Source of the DNA: Phycisphaerae bacterium
Lineage (GTDB): Bacteria > Planctomycetota > Phycisphaerae > Phycisphaerales > UBA1924
Assembly: GCA_016873295.1 (NCBI GenBank)
Contig: VGXM01000027.1
Span: 1-39,429 of the forward strand
Direction: 5' to 3'
DNA: 39,429 nucleotides
The notes beneath the pieces are model-generated. The model was not told where the DNA came from. It worked only from the letters and a program-made list of their open reading frames with translations, and did not search any database. Below, in pieces: positions 8,270 to 16,644 of this stretch (within the stretch, counting starts at the first letter, position 1; each line of letters starts with the position of its first letter). The position numbers were made by a program, and so were the translations under genes.

Positions 8270-8515
8270 ATGAACGCCACCTACGCCCCCGGCTCTCGCG
8301 TCCGCGTCACCCAGCAGGTCCCGCGCCTGACCGGATCGCTCACCACCACGGTCGAGGGCACCGTCGTCGGGTTCGAGCAGCAGAAGACGGGCTCGTGGTT
8401 CGCGCACAGCAAGGACCACAGGCTGTGGCTGGACCGCCTGCAGCTCCGCAAGGACGACGGGGAGATCGTCGTGCTCAACCTCGACCAGTACTCGCACGTG
8501 GACGTGCTGGGCTGA
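8270..8515 (+). CDS. small conserved-type protein, probable SH3-like beta barrel
   Basis: 81 residues: MNATYAPGSRVRVTQQVPRL, then TVEGTVVGFEQQKTGSWFAH, LWLDRLQLRKDDGEIVVLN and HVDVLG. Alternating hydrophobic strands and a 'pass of G-x-R-V-x-V' at the start suggest a small SH3-like barrel. I recall similar short hypothetical proteins in planctomycetes, but no function. There are no cysteines, no membrane segment and no signal peptide, so it is probably cytoplasmic. It is divergent from the phage portal gene and followed by a multi-hairpin repeat. Confidence 0.7.
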   Translation: MNATYAPGSRVRVTQQVPRLTGSLTTTVEGTVVGFEQQKTGSWFAHSKDHRLWLDRLQLRKDDGEIVVLNLDQYSHVDVLG

Positions 8516-8612
8516 GGGCAGAAGGCCGGGTTCGGACAGGACGCACGCTCCCTCCCCGGAGCATGCTCCCTCAAGGACGGAAGCATGCCACCGAACGGGG
8601 GACGGGCGAGTG

Positions 8613-8930
8613 GCGCGAGTCGGAAGTCCGTGGACGGGTGCCACGACTGTGCCGCTCTGGGCACAGTCGTGCCGCTCGGGGCACAGTCGTGCCGGTGGAG
8701 CACAGTCGTGCCGACGGGGCACAGTCGTGCCGGTGGGGAGAGCACGACTGTTCGCCGAGCCGAACAGTCGTGGCACGGCGGGTGCCACGGGTCATCGGGC
8801 GCTTCGCCCGATGACCCGTGCGGCTGTTCGACGCCCGTCCGGACGACGGCACGGGCGATCCGCAAGGCGGATCGCCCGTGGCACCCGCGGCGCCCGCCGG
8901 CGCCTTTGGGCGCATTCTTCCGACTCACGC
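8613..8930 (+). repeat. multi-hairpin intergenic repeat, copy A (expanded)
   Basis: This is a 318-bp element bounded by inverted ends: GTGGCGCGAGTCGGAAG on the left and CTTCCGACTCACGC on the right. Inside are nested palindromes: a 13-bp tandem (8661-8731); a hairpin around 8740-8775 with arms CACGACTGTTCG and CGAACAGTCGTG; one around 8792-8820 with arms CACGGGTCATCGGGCG and CGCCCGATGACCCGTG; and one around 8850-8881 with arms CACGGGCGATCCGC and GCGGATCGCCCGTG. The right end touches the stop codon of aat (8931-8933). Related copies lie at 16719-17460 and 36413-36514. Confidence 0.9.
8661..8731 (+). repeat. four-copy 13-bp tandem inside repeat copy A
   Basis: GCACAGTCGTGCC occurs at 8661, 8681, 8700 and 8719, separated by 6-7 bp of variable sequence (period 19-20). 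The related array at 16.9 kb has a single copy at the equivalent place, so the number varies between elements. Confidence 0.9.
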
Positions 8931-9659
8931 TTAGGGCCGCGCCAGGGCCGCGAGGGTGTGGGCGGGGTCGATGGGGGCCCAGGCGATCGGGCGGTCGGCG
9001 GCGTCGGCGAGGCGCTTGAGGAAATCGGGACGAGGGATCTCGAAGCAGCCGAACTGGGCCAGGTGTTCGCTGTGGAGTTGGGCGTCGAGCATGTCGAAGC
9101 CGAGGCGGCGGAGGTGGTGGGCGAGGTGGACGAGGCAGACCTTGCTGGCGTCGGTGCCGCCGAGCTCGGGTCGGCTGAACATGCTCTCGCCGGCGAAGGA
9201 CGCGCCGACCTGGAGGCCGTAGAGCCCGCCGACGAGGACGGGGGCGCGCCACGATTCGTGGCGCTGGCCGCGGGTCGGATCGGGGGCGAGCCAGGCTTCG
9301 ATGGAGTGGGCCAGGCCCTCGCGGTGGAGGAGGAGGAAGAGGTCGCGGATCTCGGAGCCGATCCAGGTGTCGGGGCGGTCGGGGCGGGGCTGGGCGCAGG
9401 CGTCGATGACGCGCTCGAACGCGTCGTCGCTCGTGATGAGGAATCGGCGCGAGCGGACGCGGGCGCGGAGCGAGCGCGGGACGGCGAATCGGGCGTCGAG
9501 CGGGACCAGGGCCCGCGACTCGGGCTGGACCCACTCGGTGCGGCGGGACTCCGGGTCCCACATGGGGAACCAGCCCTGCGCGTACATGGCGACGGCGGCG
9601 TTGATGAGGCGGGCCTCCGCCGGCGTCGGTTTGGGCTTTGGTGGGTTGGGAAGGGTCAC
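8931..9659 (-). CDS. aat: leucyl/phenylalanyl-tRNA--protein transferase
   Basis: 242 residues from a GTG start (the family is about 230-240). The enzyme moves Leu or Phe from aminoacyl-tRNA to N-terminal Lys/Arg of proteins, creating N-degrons for ClpS/ClpAP in the cytoplasm. Signature segments are AMYAQGWFPMW near the N-terminus, VGGLYGLQVGASFAGESMFS in the middle, and DASKVCLVHLAHHL followed by LDAQLHSEHLAQFG, covering the core fold. Upstream in-frame sequence is Arg-rich and has no ATG close by; the GTG has no strong Shine-Dalgarno. It is divergent from the small membrane protein at 9739. The stop TAA directly abuts the repeat element. Confidence 0.93.
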   Translation of the reverse strand: MTLPNPPKPKPTPAEARLINAAVAMYAQGWFPMWDPESRRTEWVQPESRALVPLDARFAVPRSLRARVRSRRFLITSDDAFERVIDACAQPRPDRPDTWIGSEIRDLFLLLHREGLAHSIEAWLAPDPTRGQRHESWRAPVLVGGLYGLQVGASFAGESMFSRPELGGTDASKVCLVHLAHHLRRLGFDMLDAQLHSEHLAQFGCFEIPRPDFLKRLADAADRPIAWAPIDPAHTLAALARP

Positions 9660-9738
9660 GGGGCGGGTCCGGGCGAAACGCCGGTGCAATGATTCCCAAA
9701 CCGTGGGTGCGGGGCGATGCCCCCGATGGAGGCGTCGG

Positions 9739-9954
9739 ATGAGCGACAGCCAGGTGGTGATCGTGGCGATCGTCGCCGGGGCCATCCTGGTGTCGAGCAT
9801 CGGCAAGCAGGTGTCGAGCGTGCTCAAGTCGCAGGCCAAGGAGCGGTCGCGGCGTGAGATCGCGGCGTACATCGCCGAGGGCTCGATGACGCCCGAGCAG
9901 GGCGAGCGGCTGATCCGCGCGGGCGAGCGTCCGAAGAGTCCGTGCGAGTCGTAG
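9739..9954 (+). CDS. small membrane protein, first of three tandem paralogs
   Basis: 71 residues with GGAGG about 7 nt before the ATG. One N-terminal transmembrane helix (VVIVAIVAGAILVSSIG) is followed by a basic juxtamembrane stretch and a conserved 25-residue module, SRREIAAYIAEGSMTPEQG, then ERLIRAG. The module resembles SHOCT-like or PspC-associated C-terminal motifs (a helix, 'eGxmTpEqge', a helix). It probably sits in the inner membrane with the module in the cytoplasm. Its function is unknown. The next two genes encode the same architecture. Confidence 0.8.
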   Translation: MSDSQVVIVAIVAGAILVSSIGKQVSSVLKSQAKERSRREIAAYIAEGSMTPEQGERLIRAGERPKSPCES

Positions 9955-9966
9955 AGGAGGAGCACC

Positions 9967-10221
9967 ATGACGATCGAGACACTCGCGTCCCTCGGCTCCG
10001 CACTGGGGAGCGTTCCCGCGATCGCGATTGTGCTGGGTTGCACCGTGGGCCTCGTGTCGATCATCGCCGGGGCGGCGACGAGGCACGCGCGGACCAAGGA
10101 GCGCGAGCAGTCGCGTCGCGAGATCGCGGCGTACGTCGCGGAAGGGTCGATCACGCCCGAGTACGGCGAGCGGCTGATGGCCGCGGGCGAATCGCCGCGC
10201 AAGAGCGGCTGCTGCGGGTAA
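9967..10221 (+). CDS. small membrane protein, second tandem paralog
   Basis: 84 residues; AGGAGG lies just before the ATG, 12 nt after the previous stop. One transmembrane helix (IAIVLGCTVGLVSIIAGAA) is followed by KEREQSRREIAAYVAEGSIT and PEYGERLMAAG, almost identical to the module in both neighbours. It ends in a Cys-containing tail (SGCCG). Divergence is concentrated in the membrane segment and N-terminus while the soluble module is conserved, so the module is likely the functional or interacting part. Confidence 0.8.
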   Translation: MTIETLASLGSALGSVPAIAIVLGCTVGLVSIIAGAATRHARTKEREQSRREIAAYVAEGSITPEYGERLMAAGESPRKSGCCG

Positions 10222-10238
10222 GCCGAGGAGACGTGGCG

Positions 10239-10520
10239 ATGGACTGGACAGCGACGCTGGCGGCGTCCCCGGAAGGCGTGATCATCGCGACGGCCGCGAT
10301 CGGCGTGGGCGGCGCTGTCTTCATCGTCGCGATCTTCATCGAGCAATGGACCAAGCGGGCCAAGGTCCGCGAACGCGAACAGTCGCGACGGGAGATTGCC
10401 GCCTACGTCGCCGAGGGGGCCATGACCGTCGAGCAGGGCGAGCGGCTCATGCAGGCGGGGCAGGCCCCCCGCAAGGGCGATTCTGGCGCCAAGGAAGGGC
10501 TTGAGCCCTCCGCGACTTGA
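10239..10520 (+). CDS. small membrane protein, third tandem paralog
   Basis: 93 residues, ATG with GAGGAG upstream, 17 nt after the second paralog. A hydrophobic helix (VIIATAAIGVGGAVFIVAIF) precedes REREQSRREIAAYVAEGAMT and VEQGERLMQAGQAPRKG. The C-terminus is a longer polar tail. The three genes form one operon. The last codons overlap the -35 region proposed for guaB (10517), so guaB probably has its own promoter inside the end of this gene. Confidence 0.8.
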   Translation: MDWTATLAASPEGVIIATAAIGVGGAVFIVAIFIEQWTKRAKVREREQSRREIAAYVAEGAMTVEQGERLMQAGQAPRKGDSGAKEGLEPSAT

Positions 10521-10544
10521 CCGGCGCGGGGTCGCCCCTAACGC
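10517..10544 (+). promoter_or_regulatory. guaB promoter candidate
   Basis: TTGACC (10517-10522), a 16-nt spacer, then TAACGC (10539-10544). The -10 box ends 6 nt before the guaB ATG, so the mRNA would start at or next to the start codon. No Shine-Dalgarno is present. Confidence 0.5.
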
Positions 10545-10550
10545 TCATCC

Positions 10551-12110
10551 ATGGCGACCCAATCCACCGGGCCCACCCAGGCCGGCACCGTCCCCACCCC
10601 AACCGGCAAGCTGGTCATGGACGGCATCACGTTCGACGACGTGCTGTTGCTTCCGCGCTTCAGCGACCTCATTCCCGCCCAGGCCGACGCCGCCACGCGG
10701 CTCACGCGCCACATCGGGCTGAACATCCCCCTGGTGTCGGCGCCGATGGACACGGTGACGGAGTCGGCCCTGGCGATCGCGCTGGCGGCGGAGGGGGGGA
10801 TCGGGATCATCCACAAGAACATGCCGCCGGAGGCCCAGGCCCGCGAGGTGATGAAGGTCAAGCGGTCCGCCAACGGGATCATCGCCGACCCGCTCACGCT
10901 CGGGCCCGACGACACCGTGGGGCGGGCCCGCGAGCTGATGCGCCAGCACAACGTCTCGGGGTTCCCGGTCACCGAGGACGGGGCGAGCGCGTCGCGCGGG
11001 AAGGGGAAGGTGCTGGGGATCCTGACGCGGCGCGACCTCAAGTTCGTGGAGAACCCGCAGACGCCCGTCTCGGGGGTCATGACCAGCCGGAACCTCATCA
11101 CGGCGCCGGCGGGGACGACGCTCGCCCAGGCCGAGGGCATCCTCAACAGGAACAAGGTCGAGAAGCTGCTGCTGGTGGACGGGCAGGGGCGGCTGGCGGG
11201 GCTCATCACCATGCGGGACATCGAGCGCCTGGCGCGGTTTCCGCGGGCCAATCTCGACGCCCGGGGGCGCCTGCGCTGCGGCGGGGCGGTGGGGATCGAC
11301 CAGTACACGCGGGTCGAGCAGTTGCTGGCCGCCGAGGTGGACGTGATCGTGGTCGACACCGCCCACGGGCACTCGGAGAACGTGATGCGGACCGTGCGCA
11401 CGGTCAAGGAGCGCTTCAAGGTCGACGTGATCGCGGGCAACGTGGGCACGGCGGAGGGCGCCCGGGCCCTGGTCGAGGCGGGGGCCGACGCGGTCAAGGC
11501 GGGCATCGGCCCGGGCTCGATCTGCACCACCCGCGTGGTGACGGGCGTGGGCGTGCCGCAGATCACCGCCATCATGCAGGCCCTGGAGGGCGTCCGGTCG
11601 GCGGACCCGTCCGTGCCCGTGATCGCCGACGGCGGGGTGCGCTCCTCGGGCGACATCGCCAAGGCCCTGGCGGCGGGGGCCCACAGCGTGATGATGGGCT
11701 CGCTCTTCGCCGGGCTGGACGAATCGCCCGGTGAGGTGGTGATCTCGTCGGGGCGGCGCTACAAGAGCTACCGCGGCATGGGCTCGGAGGGGGCGATGAA
11801 CGTGGGGTCGGCGGATCGCTACGGGCAGGCGGACAAGATCGGCGCGGACGGCAAGCCGGCGCTGAAGTTCGTGCCGGAGGGCGTGGAGGGGCTGGTGCCT
11901 TACCGGGGGACGCTGGCGGAGTTCGTCTACCAGATGGTGGGGGGCGTGCGTTCGGCGATGGGGTACTGCGGCTGCCGGACGATCGAGGAGTTCCGCACCA
12001 ACACGCGCTTCTGCCGGGTGTCGGCCGCCACGGTGGTCGAGAACCACCCGCACGACATCCGCATCACCAAGGAAGCGCCCAACTACATGGTGGAGCAGCG
12101 GGGCGGGTGA
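10551..12110 (+). CDS. guaB: inosine-5'-monophosphate dehydrogenase
   Basis: 519 residues, slightly longer than the usual 480-500 because of an extra N-terminal stretch. It oxidises IMP to XMP with NAD, the committed step to GMP, in the cytoplasm. Key segments are: [15 protein letters not shown] and [13 protein letters not shown] at the barrel start; two CBS repeats at about 110-235 ([26 protein letters not shown]); [18 protein letters not shown] with the catalytic Cys near residue 324; the IMP-binding [14 protein letters not shown]; and the flap region [10 protein letters not shown]. The CBS pair typically binds adenine or guanine nucleotides for allosteric control. No folding or frame problem was seen. 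It is transcribed in the same direction as the three small membrane genes. Confidence 0.96.
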   Translation: MATQSTGPTQAGTVPTPTGKLVMDGITFDDVLLLPRFSDLIPAQADAATRLTRHIGLNIPLVSAPMDTVTESALAIALAAEGGIGIIHKNMPPEAQAREVMKVKRSANGIIADPLTLGPDDTVGRARELMRQHNVSGFPVTEDGASASRGKGKVLGILTRRDLKFVENPQTPVSGVMTSRNLITAPAGTTLAQAEGILNRNKVEKLLLVDGQGRLAGLITMRDIERLARFPRANLDARGRLRCGGAVGIDQYTRVEQLLAAEVDVIVVDTAHGHSENVMRTVRTVKERFKVDVIAGNVGTAEGARALVEAGADAVKAGIGPGSICTTRVVTGVGVPQITAIMQALEGVRSADPSVPVIADGGVRSSGDIAKALAAGAHSVMMGSLFAGLDESPGEVVISSGRRYKSYRGMGSEGAMNVGSADRYGQADKIGADGKPALKFVPEGVEGLVPYRGTLAEFVYQMVGGVRSAMGYCGCRTIEEFRTNTRFCRVSAATVVENHPHDIRITKEAPNYMVEQRGG

Positions 12111-12264
12111 GGCCTTTCGTGCGGACCGCACGCGGACCTCGTGGGTCGCGGGCAGCGCTTCGCTCCGCGGGCGGATGGCGTGGCGAGGACGCCGCGCCTC
12201 GCGGTGGATCTTCCCTCGCTCCGGCGCTCCCCGACGCCCGCACGGGTTCGAGCGGGAGTCCGGA

Positions 12265-13107
12265 TCAGGCCCGCCAGCCGGCGCCGCACTCGGGGCAGCG
12301 CGGGGCCTTGGGGGTCGCGCTCATGTCGTAGCCGCAGGCGTCGCAGCGCCCGGCGTACCAGCGCTTGCGTCGGCGGGCCAGGAGCGGCAGGATGATCGCG
12401 GGTCCCGCGGCGAAGAGCCCCACCGCGCCGCAGAGCGTCAGGGCCCAGTAGGTGCCGCCGACGCAGTAGCAGTCGGAGCGGCGCCGGAGCATCACGTCCA
12501 GGGGGATGATCGCCAGCGTCTCGACCGTGGTGCCCAGGAAGATCCGCGACGACAGGCGGGCCAGCAGGCTCTCGCGCGGGGCGGGCCTGCAGAACGCGAT
12601 GAGCAGGACGGACCAGATCGCCCAGGGCGCGCCGACCACCAGCACGAGCCCGAGGAGCCAGAGCTCTCCGGAGAAGGGCAGGAGGTCGTCGAGGTCCGTC
12701 CGCCCGTCGGTCAGGACGCTCACGAGCCCGCCGATGGCGAAGTAGGCGCCGAAGGTGAGCACGGTGCACGCCAGGGCCGCGACGGCGAGGCTGAGCTTGA
12801 GGGGCGTGCCCCTGAGCGTGCGCGGGCCGGGGACACGCACCGGCCACAGCATCACGCCCTGCGCGGCGCAGATCATCAGCAGGGGAACCACGACGACCAG
12901 GTGAAACTCAGGGTCGGAGAAGGCGCCGATCAGCTCATCCCAGCGCCACGGCCCCCAGGGGCGTCCGCTGGGCCCGTCGGCGTTCCCCGAGGCGATCCAG
13001 AGCGGGGCGACGAGGTACGCCACGAGCAGTTGCGCGGTCCACATCGCGCCGATCACGCGCCAACGCCCCCAGCGCGAAACGCGGATGATCAGGCGCTCCC
13101 GCCGCAT
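12265..13107 (-). CDS. multi-pass membrane protein with C-terminal zinc ribbon
   Basis: 280 residues. About six hydrophobic segments are visible: residues 20-40, 70-90, 105-135, 150-170, 195-205 and 225-245. The C-terminus is a cytoplasmic zinc ribbon, CDACGYDMSATPKAPRCPEC, with two CxxC knuckles. This 'CxxCGYDM...CPECG' ending is common in planctomycete membrane proteins of unknown role. The second such protein in the window (17475) is unrelated outside the ribbon. It is divergent from thrC with 39 bp between starts. No catalytic motif was identified. Confidence 0.8.
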   Translation of the reverse strand: MRRERLIIRVSRWGRWRVIGAMWTAQLLVAYLVAPLWIASGNADGPSGRPWGPWRWDELIGAFSDPEFHLVVVVPLLMICAAQGVMLWPVRVPGPRTLRGTPLKLSLAVAALACTVLTFGAYFAIGGLVSVLTDGRTDLDDLLPFSGELWLLGLVLVVGAPWAIWSVLLIAFCRPAPRESLLARLSSRIFLGTTVETLAIIPLDVMLRRRSDCYCVGGTYWALTLCGAVGLFAAGPAIILPLLARRRKRWYAGRCDACGYDMSATPKAPRCPECGAGWRA

Positions 13108-13135
13108 GGGCGCTCGGCTCCCGGCCCCGGGCCAC

Positions 13136-13141
13136 TACGAT
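13136..13141 (+). promoter_or_regulatory. -10-like TACGAT box 5 nt before thrC
   Basis: TACGAT ends 5 nt before the thrC ATG. No Shine-Dalgarno lies between, so transcription would begin at the start codon. Confidence 0.4.
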
Positions 13142-13146
13142 GCGGC

Positions 13147-14634
13147 ATGACGACCACGGCCGCCGCGACCGCCCGCCCGACCCTGGGCGAGTCCAGAGCA
13201 TACCAGCGGTGCATCAACCCCGCGTGCGGGGCGCGGTTCGGCGTGCGCGAAGTGCTCGTCGCCTGCCCCCGGTGCGGCAGCCTGCTGGACGTGGCGTACG
13301 ACTGGTCGGGCTTCCGGCACCGCGACTGGTCGTACTTCGAACTCCGCTCGGGGACGCGGGGCCCGCGCGGCCCGGCCGGCGCCGACCACGCCACCGCCTC
13401 CACCCTCGACTTCTCCGGCGTGTGGCGCTTCCGCGACCTGCTGCCCTTCTACGACGACGAGGCCTCGATCGTCTCCGTCGGCGAAGGGCGCACCAACCTC
13501 CAGCGCGCCGACGGGCTGGCCCGGGGCGTGGGCATGGACGTGCAGGGCGGCGGACGCGTCTACCTCCAGTACGAGGGCTTCAACCCCTCCGGGTCGTTCA
13601 AGGACAACGGGATGGCGGCGGCGTTCACCCACGCCCGCATGGTCGGGGCCCGGCGCGTCGCCTGCGCCAGCACCGGCAACACCTCCGCCAGCCTCGCCAT
13701 GTACGCCGCCATCCTCGGGCTGCCGTGCTTCGTCTTCATCGGGGACGGCAAGATCGCCTACGGCAAGCTCTCGCAGGCGCTGGAGTACGGGGCCCGCACG
13801 CTCCAGATCGCTGGCGACTTCGACGCGTGCCTGGCGCGCGTGCGTCAGATCGCCGAAACCCGCCCCGAGGTCGGGCTCTACCTCATGAACTCGGTCAACC
13901 CCTTCCGCCTCGAGGGGCAGAAGACCATCATGTACCGCGTGCTCGAGGGGCTGGACTGGGAGAGCCCGGACTGGATCGTGGTGCCGGGGGGGAACCTGGG
14001 CAACACCGCCGCGTTCGGCAAGGCGTTCATGGAGCTGGTCGACCTGGGGCTCGTGAAGAAGGTCCCCCGGATCGCGGTGATCAACGCCCGGGGCGCGCGC
14101 ACGCTCGACCGGGTGTACAACGACCTGGGCGTGCGCTGGGGCGCGCCCGTCGCCTCCGGGTGGTACGAGCGGGCGAAGGTGGAGGCCGAGTACGCCCGCA
14201 TGGACGCCGCCAACGAGCGGGCCCGCACCGTCGCCACCGCCATCGAGATCAACCGCCCGGTGAACATGCCCAAGGCCCTGCGCACGCTGGCGTTCATGGA
14301 CGGGGTGGTGCGGAGCGCCGACGACGCCGCCATGGTCGAGCACAAGGCCATGGTGGGGCGGTTCGGGTTCGGGTGCGAGCCCTCGTCGGGGGCGACGGTC
14401 GCGGGCGTGCGCCTGCTGCGGAGCGAGGGGGTGATCAAGCCGCACGAGAGGGTCGTGTGCGTCCTCACCGGGCACCTGCTCAAGGATCCCGACGTCACGG
14501 TCGGCTACCACACGGGCATCGAGATGAAGCAGGCGACGACGGCCGCCATCGGCACTCCCACGGGCCGGTGGAGCAACCCGCCCATCAAGGTCGCCGACGA
14601 CCTGGAGGCGATCATCGGGGCCCTGGAGAGCTGA
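13147..14634 (+). CDS. thrC: threonine synthase with N-terminal zinc ribbon
   Basis: 495 residues. It converts O-phosphohomoserine to threonine using PLP. The N-terminus (22-50) is a zinc ribbon, CINPACGARFGVREVLVACP, followed by RCG, often present in this branch of threonine synthases. The catalytic fold starts near residue 100. The PLP lysine is K152 in NPSGSFKDNG. STGNTSASLAMYAA is the phosphate-contacting segment, VVPGGNLGNTAAFGK the glycine-rich PLP phosphate loop, and the C-terminal domain contains CVLTGHLLKDP. I chose threonine synthase over cysteate synthase because of the GNLGNTAAFGK and TGHLLKDP segments. It lies alone, without hom or thrB nearby. Confidence 0.92.
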   Translation: MTTTAAATARPTLGESRAYQRCINPACGARFGVREVLVACPRCGSLLDVAYDWSGFRHRDWSYFELRSGTRGPRGPAGADHATASTLDFSGVWRFRDLLPFYDDEASIVSVGEGRTNLQRADGLARGVGMDVQGGGRVYLQYEGFNPSGSFKDNGMAAAFTHARMVGARRVACASTGNTSASLAMYAAILGLPCFVFIGDGKIAYGKLSQALEYGARTLQIAGDFDACLARVRQIAETRPEVGLYLMNSVNPFRLEGQKTIMYRVLEGLDWESPDWIVVPGGNLGNTAAFGKAFMELVDLGLVKKVPRIAVINARGARTLDRVYNDLGVRWGAPVASGWYERAKVEAEYARMDAANERARTVATAIEINRPVNMPKALRTLAFMDGVVRSADDAAMVEHKAMVGRFGFGCEPSSGATVAGVRLLRSEGVIKPHERVVCVLTGHLLKDPDVTVGYHTGIEMKQATTAAIGTPTGRWSNPPIKVADDLEAIIGALES

Positions 14635-14747
14635 AGCCGCCGGTTCCCGACGCCCCGCCATCGGTGCAATATCCGACGCCCGGGCTCGTTGACCTTGCGA
14701 TCCCGGATCGTGGGTAGCGGTGTGGTGGCCTCCCGCAAGGAGTTGGC

Positions 14748-16562
14748 ATGGGTTCGTCGATTGGTCGATTCGGCGTGCGTTGGGTGGCAGGTGTCGGGGC
14801 GGTCGGCGCGGCCGGGGCCTGGCTGGCCTGGGCCGCCTTGCCGCCGGTCCCCGTGCCCGCGGAGAACCCGATCACCGAGCCCAAGCGCGTGCTGGGCAAG
14901 ATCCTCTTCTGGGACGAGCAGCTCTCGACCAGCAACGCGGTGTCGTGCGGCACGTGCCACATCCCCGCCCGCGCCGGCGCCGACCCGCGCCTCGCCCGCA
15001 ACCCGGGGCGCGATGGGCTGATCAACACCCCGGACGACATCCTGGGCTCGCCCGGGATCATCCGCTCCGACGCCGAGAACGACTACGAGCGCGACGCGGT
15101 GTTCGGGCTGCTGCCGCAGATCACCGGGCGGGCCGCCAACTCGCCCATCAACTCGGGGTACGCCCCCGAGCTCTTCTGGGACGGGCGTGCCCGGTCGCGG
15201 TTCGTGGACCCTGCGACAGGGCAGGTGGCGATCGCCGCGGGCGGCGCCCTCGAGAGCCAGGCGGTGGTCCCGATCCTCAACAGCGTGGAGATGGCCCACG
15301 CCGGGTACGACTGGAACGGCGTGAGCGTCAAGCTCGCCTCGGTGCGCCCGCTGGACCTGGCGACGAACATCCCGCCGGACGTGGCCGGGGCCCTCGCGGA
15401 CCGCCCGGGCTACGGGGAGCTCTTTGGGCGCGCGTTCGGCGACGGGGCGATCACGCCCCGCCGGATCGCGTTCGCCATCGCCACCTATCAGCGCACGCTG
15501 GTCTCGGACCAGGCGCCCTGGGACCGCTTCGTCGCCGGGCAGAGCAACGCCCTGACGCCCCAGCAGGCGCAGGGGTGGCAGCTCTTCCAGGGGGCGGCCC
15601 GCTGCAACGTGTGCCACGCCGCCCCGCAGTTCACCGACTTCAGTTTCCGCAACATCGGGCTGCGCCCGATCGCGGAGGACCAGGGGCGCCAGGTCGTCAC
15701 CGGGCTGGCCGCCGACCGCGGCAAGTTCAAGGTGCCCAGCCTGCGGAACGTCGGGCTCAAGCGCACGTACATGCACAACGGGCAGTTCCAGGCCATCCCC
15801 GGCGTCATGGGGTTCTACGCGCAGGGCCCCGGCGCCCCGCCGCAGTTCCCCGACAACCGCGACCCGCTCATGACGCAGATCTTCCTGCCGCCGCAGGACG
15901 CCGGGCTCATCGACGACTTCATCCGCAACGGGCTGACCGACCCGCGCGTCGCCGCCGAGCAGTTCCCCTTCGACCGCCCGGTGCTCTTCGCCGACCGCCC
16001 CGCGAACCAGGCCGTGCTCATCGGCGGGGGCAACCCCGGCTCGGGCGGGCTCGTGCCCACGCCCATCGTCCAGGCCCCGCCGCTGGTCGGGAACCGCGAG
16101 TACCGCGTCGGGCTCGACCGGGCCCTGGGCGGCGCCTCGGCCACGCTCGCCCTCGCCTTCACGCCCCCCGTGAGCGGACGCATCACGCCCCAGGCCACGC
16201 TGGGCCCCGTGCCGACCACGGGCGCCGGCCCGGGCACCGGCATGGCGACCGTCCACTTCGCCCTCCGCCCCTGGCAGTTCCGGGGCGGGCGCACGATGTT
16301 CGCGCAGTGGATCGTCAACGACCCGGGCGCCGCCGCCGGCGTCGCCCGCTCCGCCGTCGCACAGGTCCCCCTCTTCTGCGGGTCCTACGGCTGCCCCTGC
16401 CCCGCCGACGTCAACGCCGACGGAGTGGCCGACTTCAGCGACCTGCTCGAGTACCTCAACCTCTTCAACTCCGCCGCCTTCGACGCCGACGTCAACCTCG
16501 ACGGCGTCGTGGACTTCAACGACCTGCTCGAGTTCATCAACCTGTTCAACGCGGGTTGCTGA
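14748..16562 (+). CDS. di-haem cytochrome c peroxidase family protein with GC-type dockerin
   Basis: 604 residues with AAGGAG before the ATG. A twin-hydrophobic signal region (about 8-32) leads out of the cytoplasm. Two haem c sites are present, C67-GT-C70-H71 and C286-NV-C289-H290, with the spacing of the MauG/cytochrome c peroxidase family. Downstream motifs FKVPSLRNVGLKRTYMHNGQ and FIRNGLTDPRVA are characteristic of that fold. The enzyme would reduce H2O2 or oxidise a partner in the periplasm. Residues about 430-545 form an extra beta-type domain. The last 52 residues are a dockerin (DVNADGVADFSDL, DVNLDGVVDFNDL) ending NAGC-stop. A dockerin on this enzyme class is unusual. Confidence 0.92.
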   Translation: MGSSIGRFGVRWVAGVGAVGAAGAWLAWAALPPVPVPAENPITEPKRVLGKILFWDEQLSTSNAVSCGTCHIPARAGADPRLARNPGRDGLINTPDDILGSPGIIRSDAENDYERDAVFGLLPQITGRAANSPINSGYAPELFWDGRARSRFVDPATGQVAIAAGGALESQAVVPILNSVEMAHAGYDWNGVSVKLASVRPLDLATNIPPDVAGALADRPGYGELFGRAFGDGAITPRRIAFAIATYQRTLVSDQAPWDRFVAGQSNALTPQQAQGWQLFQGAARCNVCHAAPQFTDFSFRNIGLRPIAEDQGRQVVTGLAADRGKFKVPSLRNVGLKRTYMHNGQFQAIPGVMGFYAQGPGAPPQFPDNRDPLMTQIFLPPQDAGLIDDFIRNGLTDPRVAAEQFPFDRPVLFADRPANQAVLIGGGNPGSGGLVPTPIVQAPPLVGNREYRVGLDRALGGASATLALAFTPPVSGRITPQATLGPVPTTGAGPGTGMATVHFALRPWQFRGGRTMFAQWIVNDPGAAAGVARSAVAQVPLFCGSYGCPCPADVNADGVADFSDLLEYLNLFNSAAFDADVNLDGVVDFNDLLEFINLFNAGC

Positions 16563-16644
16563 GCGGCGAGTTGGCGCTTCCCCCACGCCGGGGATGGGCG
16601 ATTCCCGGGATCGCGGCGCGCGTCCTTGCCCCCACGTCGGCGCG

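Noticed and set aside
8661..8731. Short direct repeats resembling a CRISPR array
   Set aside because: Units are 13 bp with 6-7-bp spacers, are palindromic, lie within a longer element found elsewhere, and no cas genes are present.
12110..12140. Hairpin CGTGCG-GAC-CGCACG after guaB as terminator
   Set aside because: Only six base pairs and no T-run follows; too weak to call.
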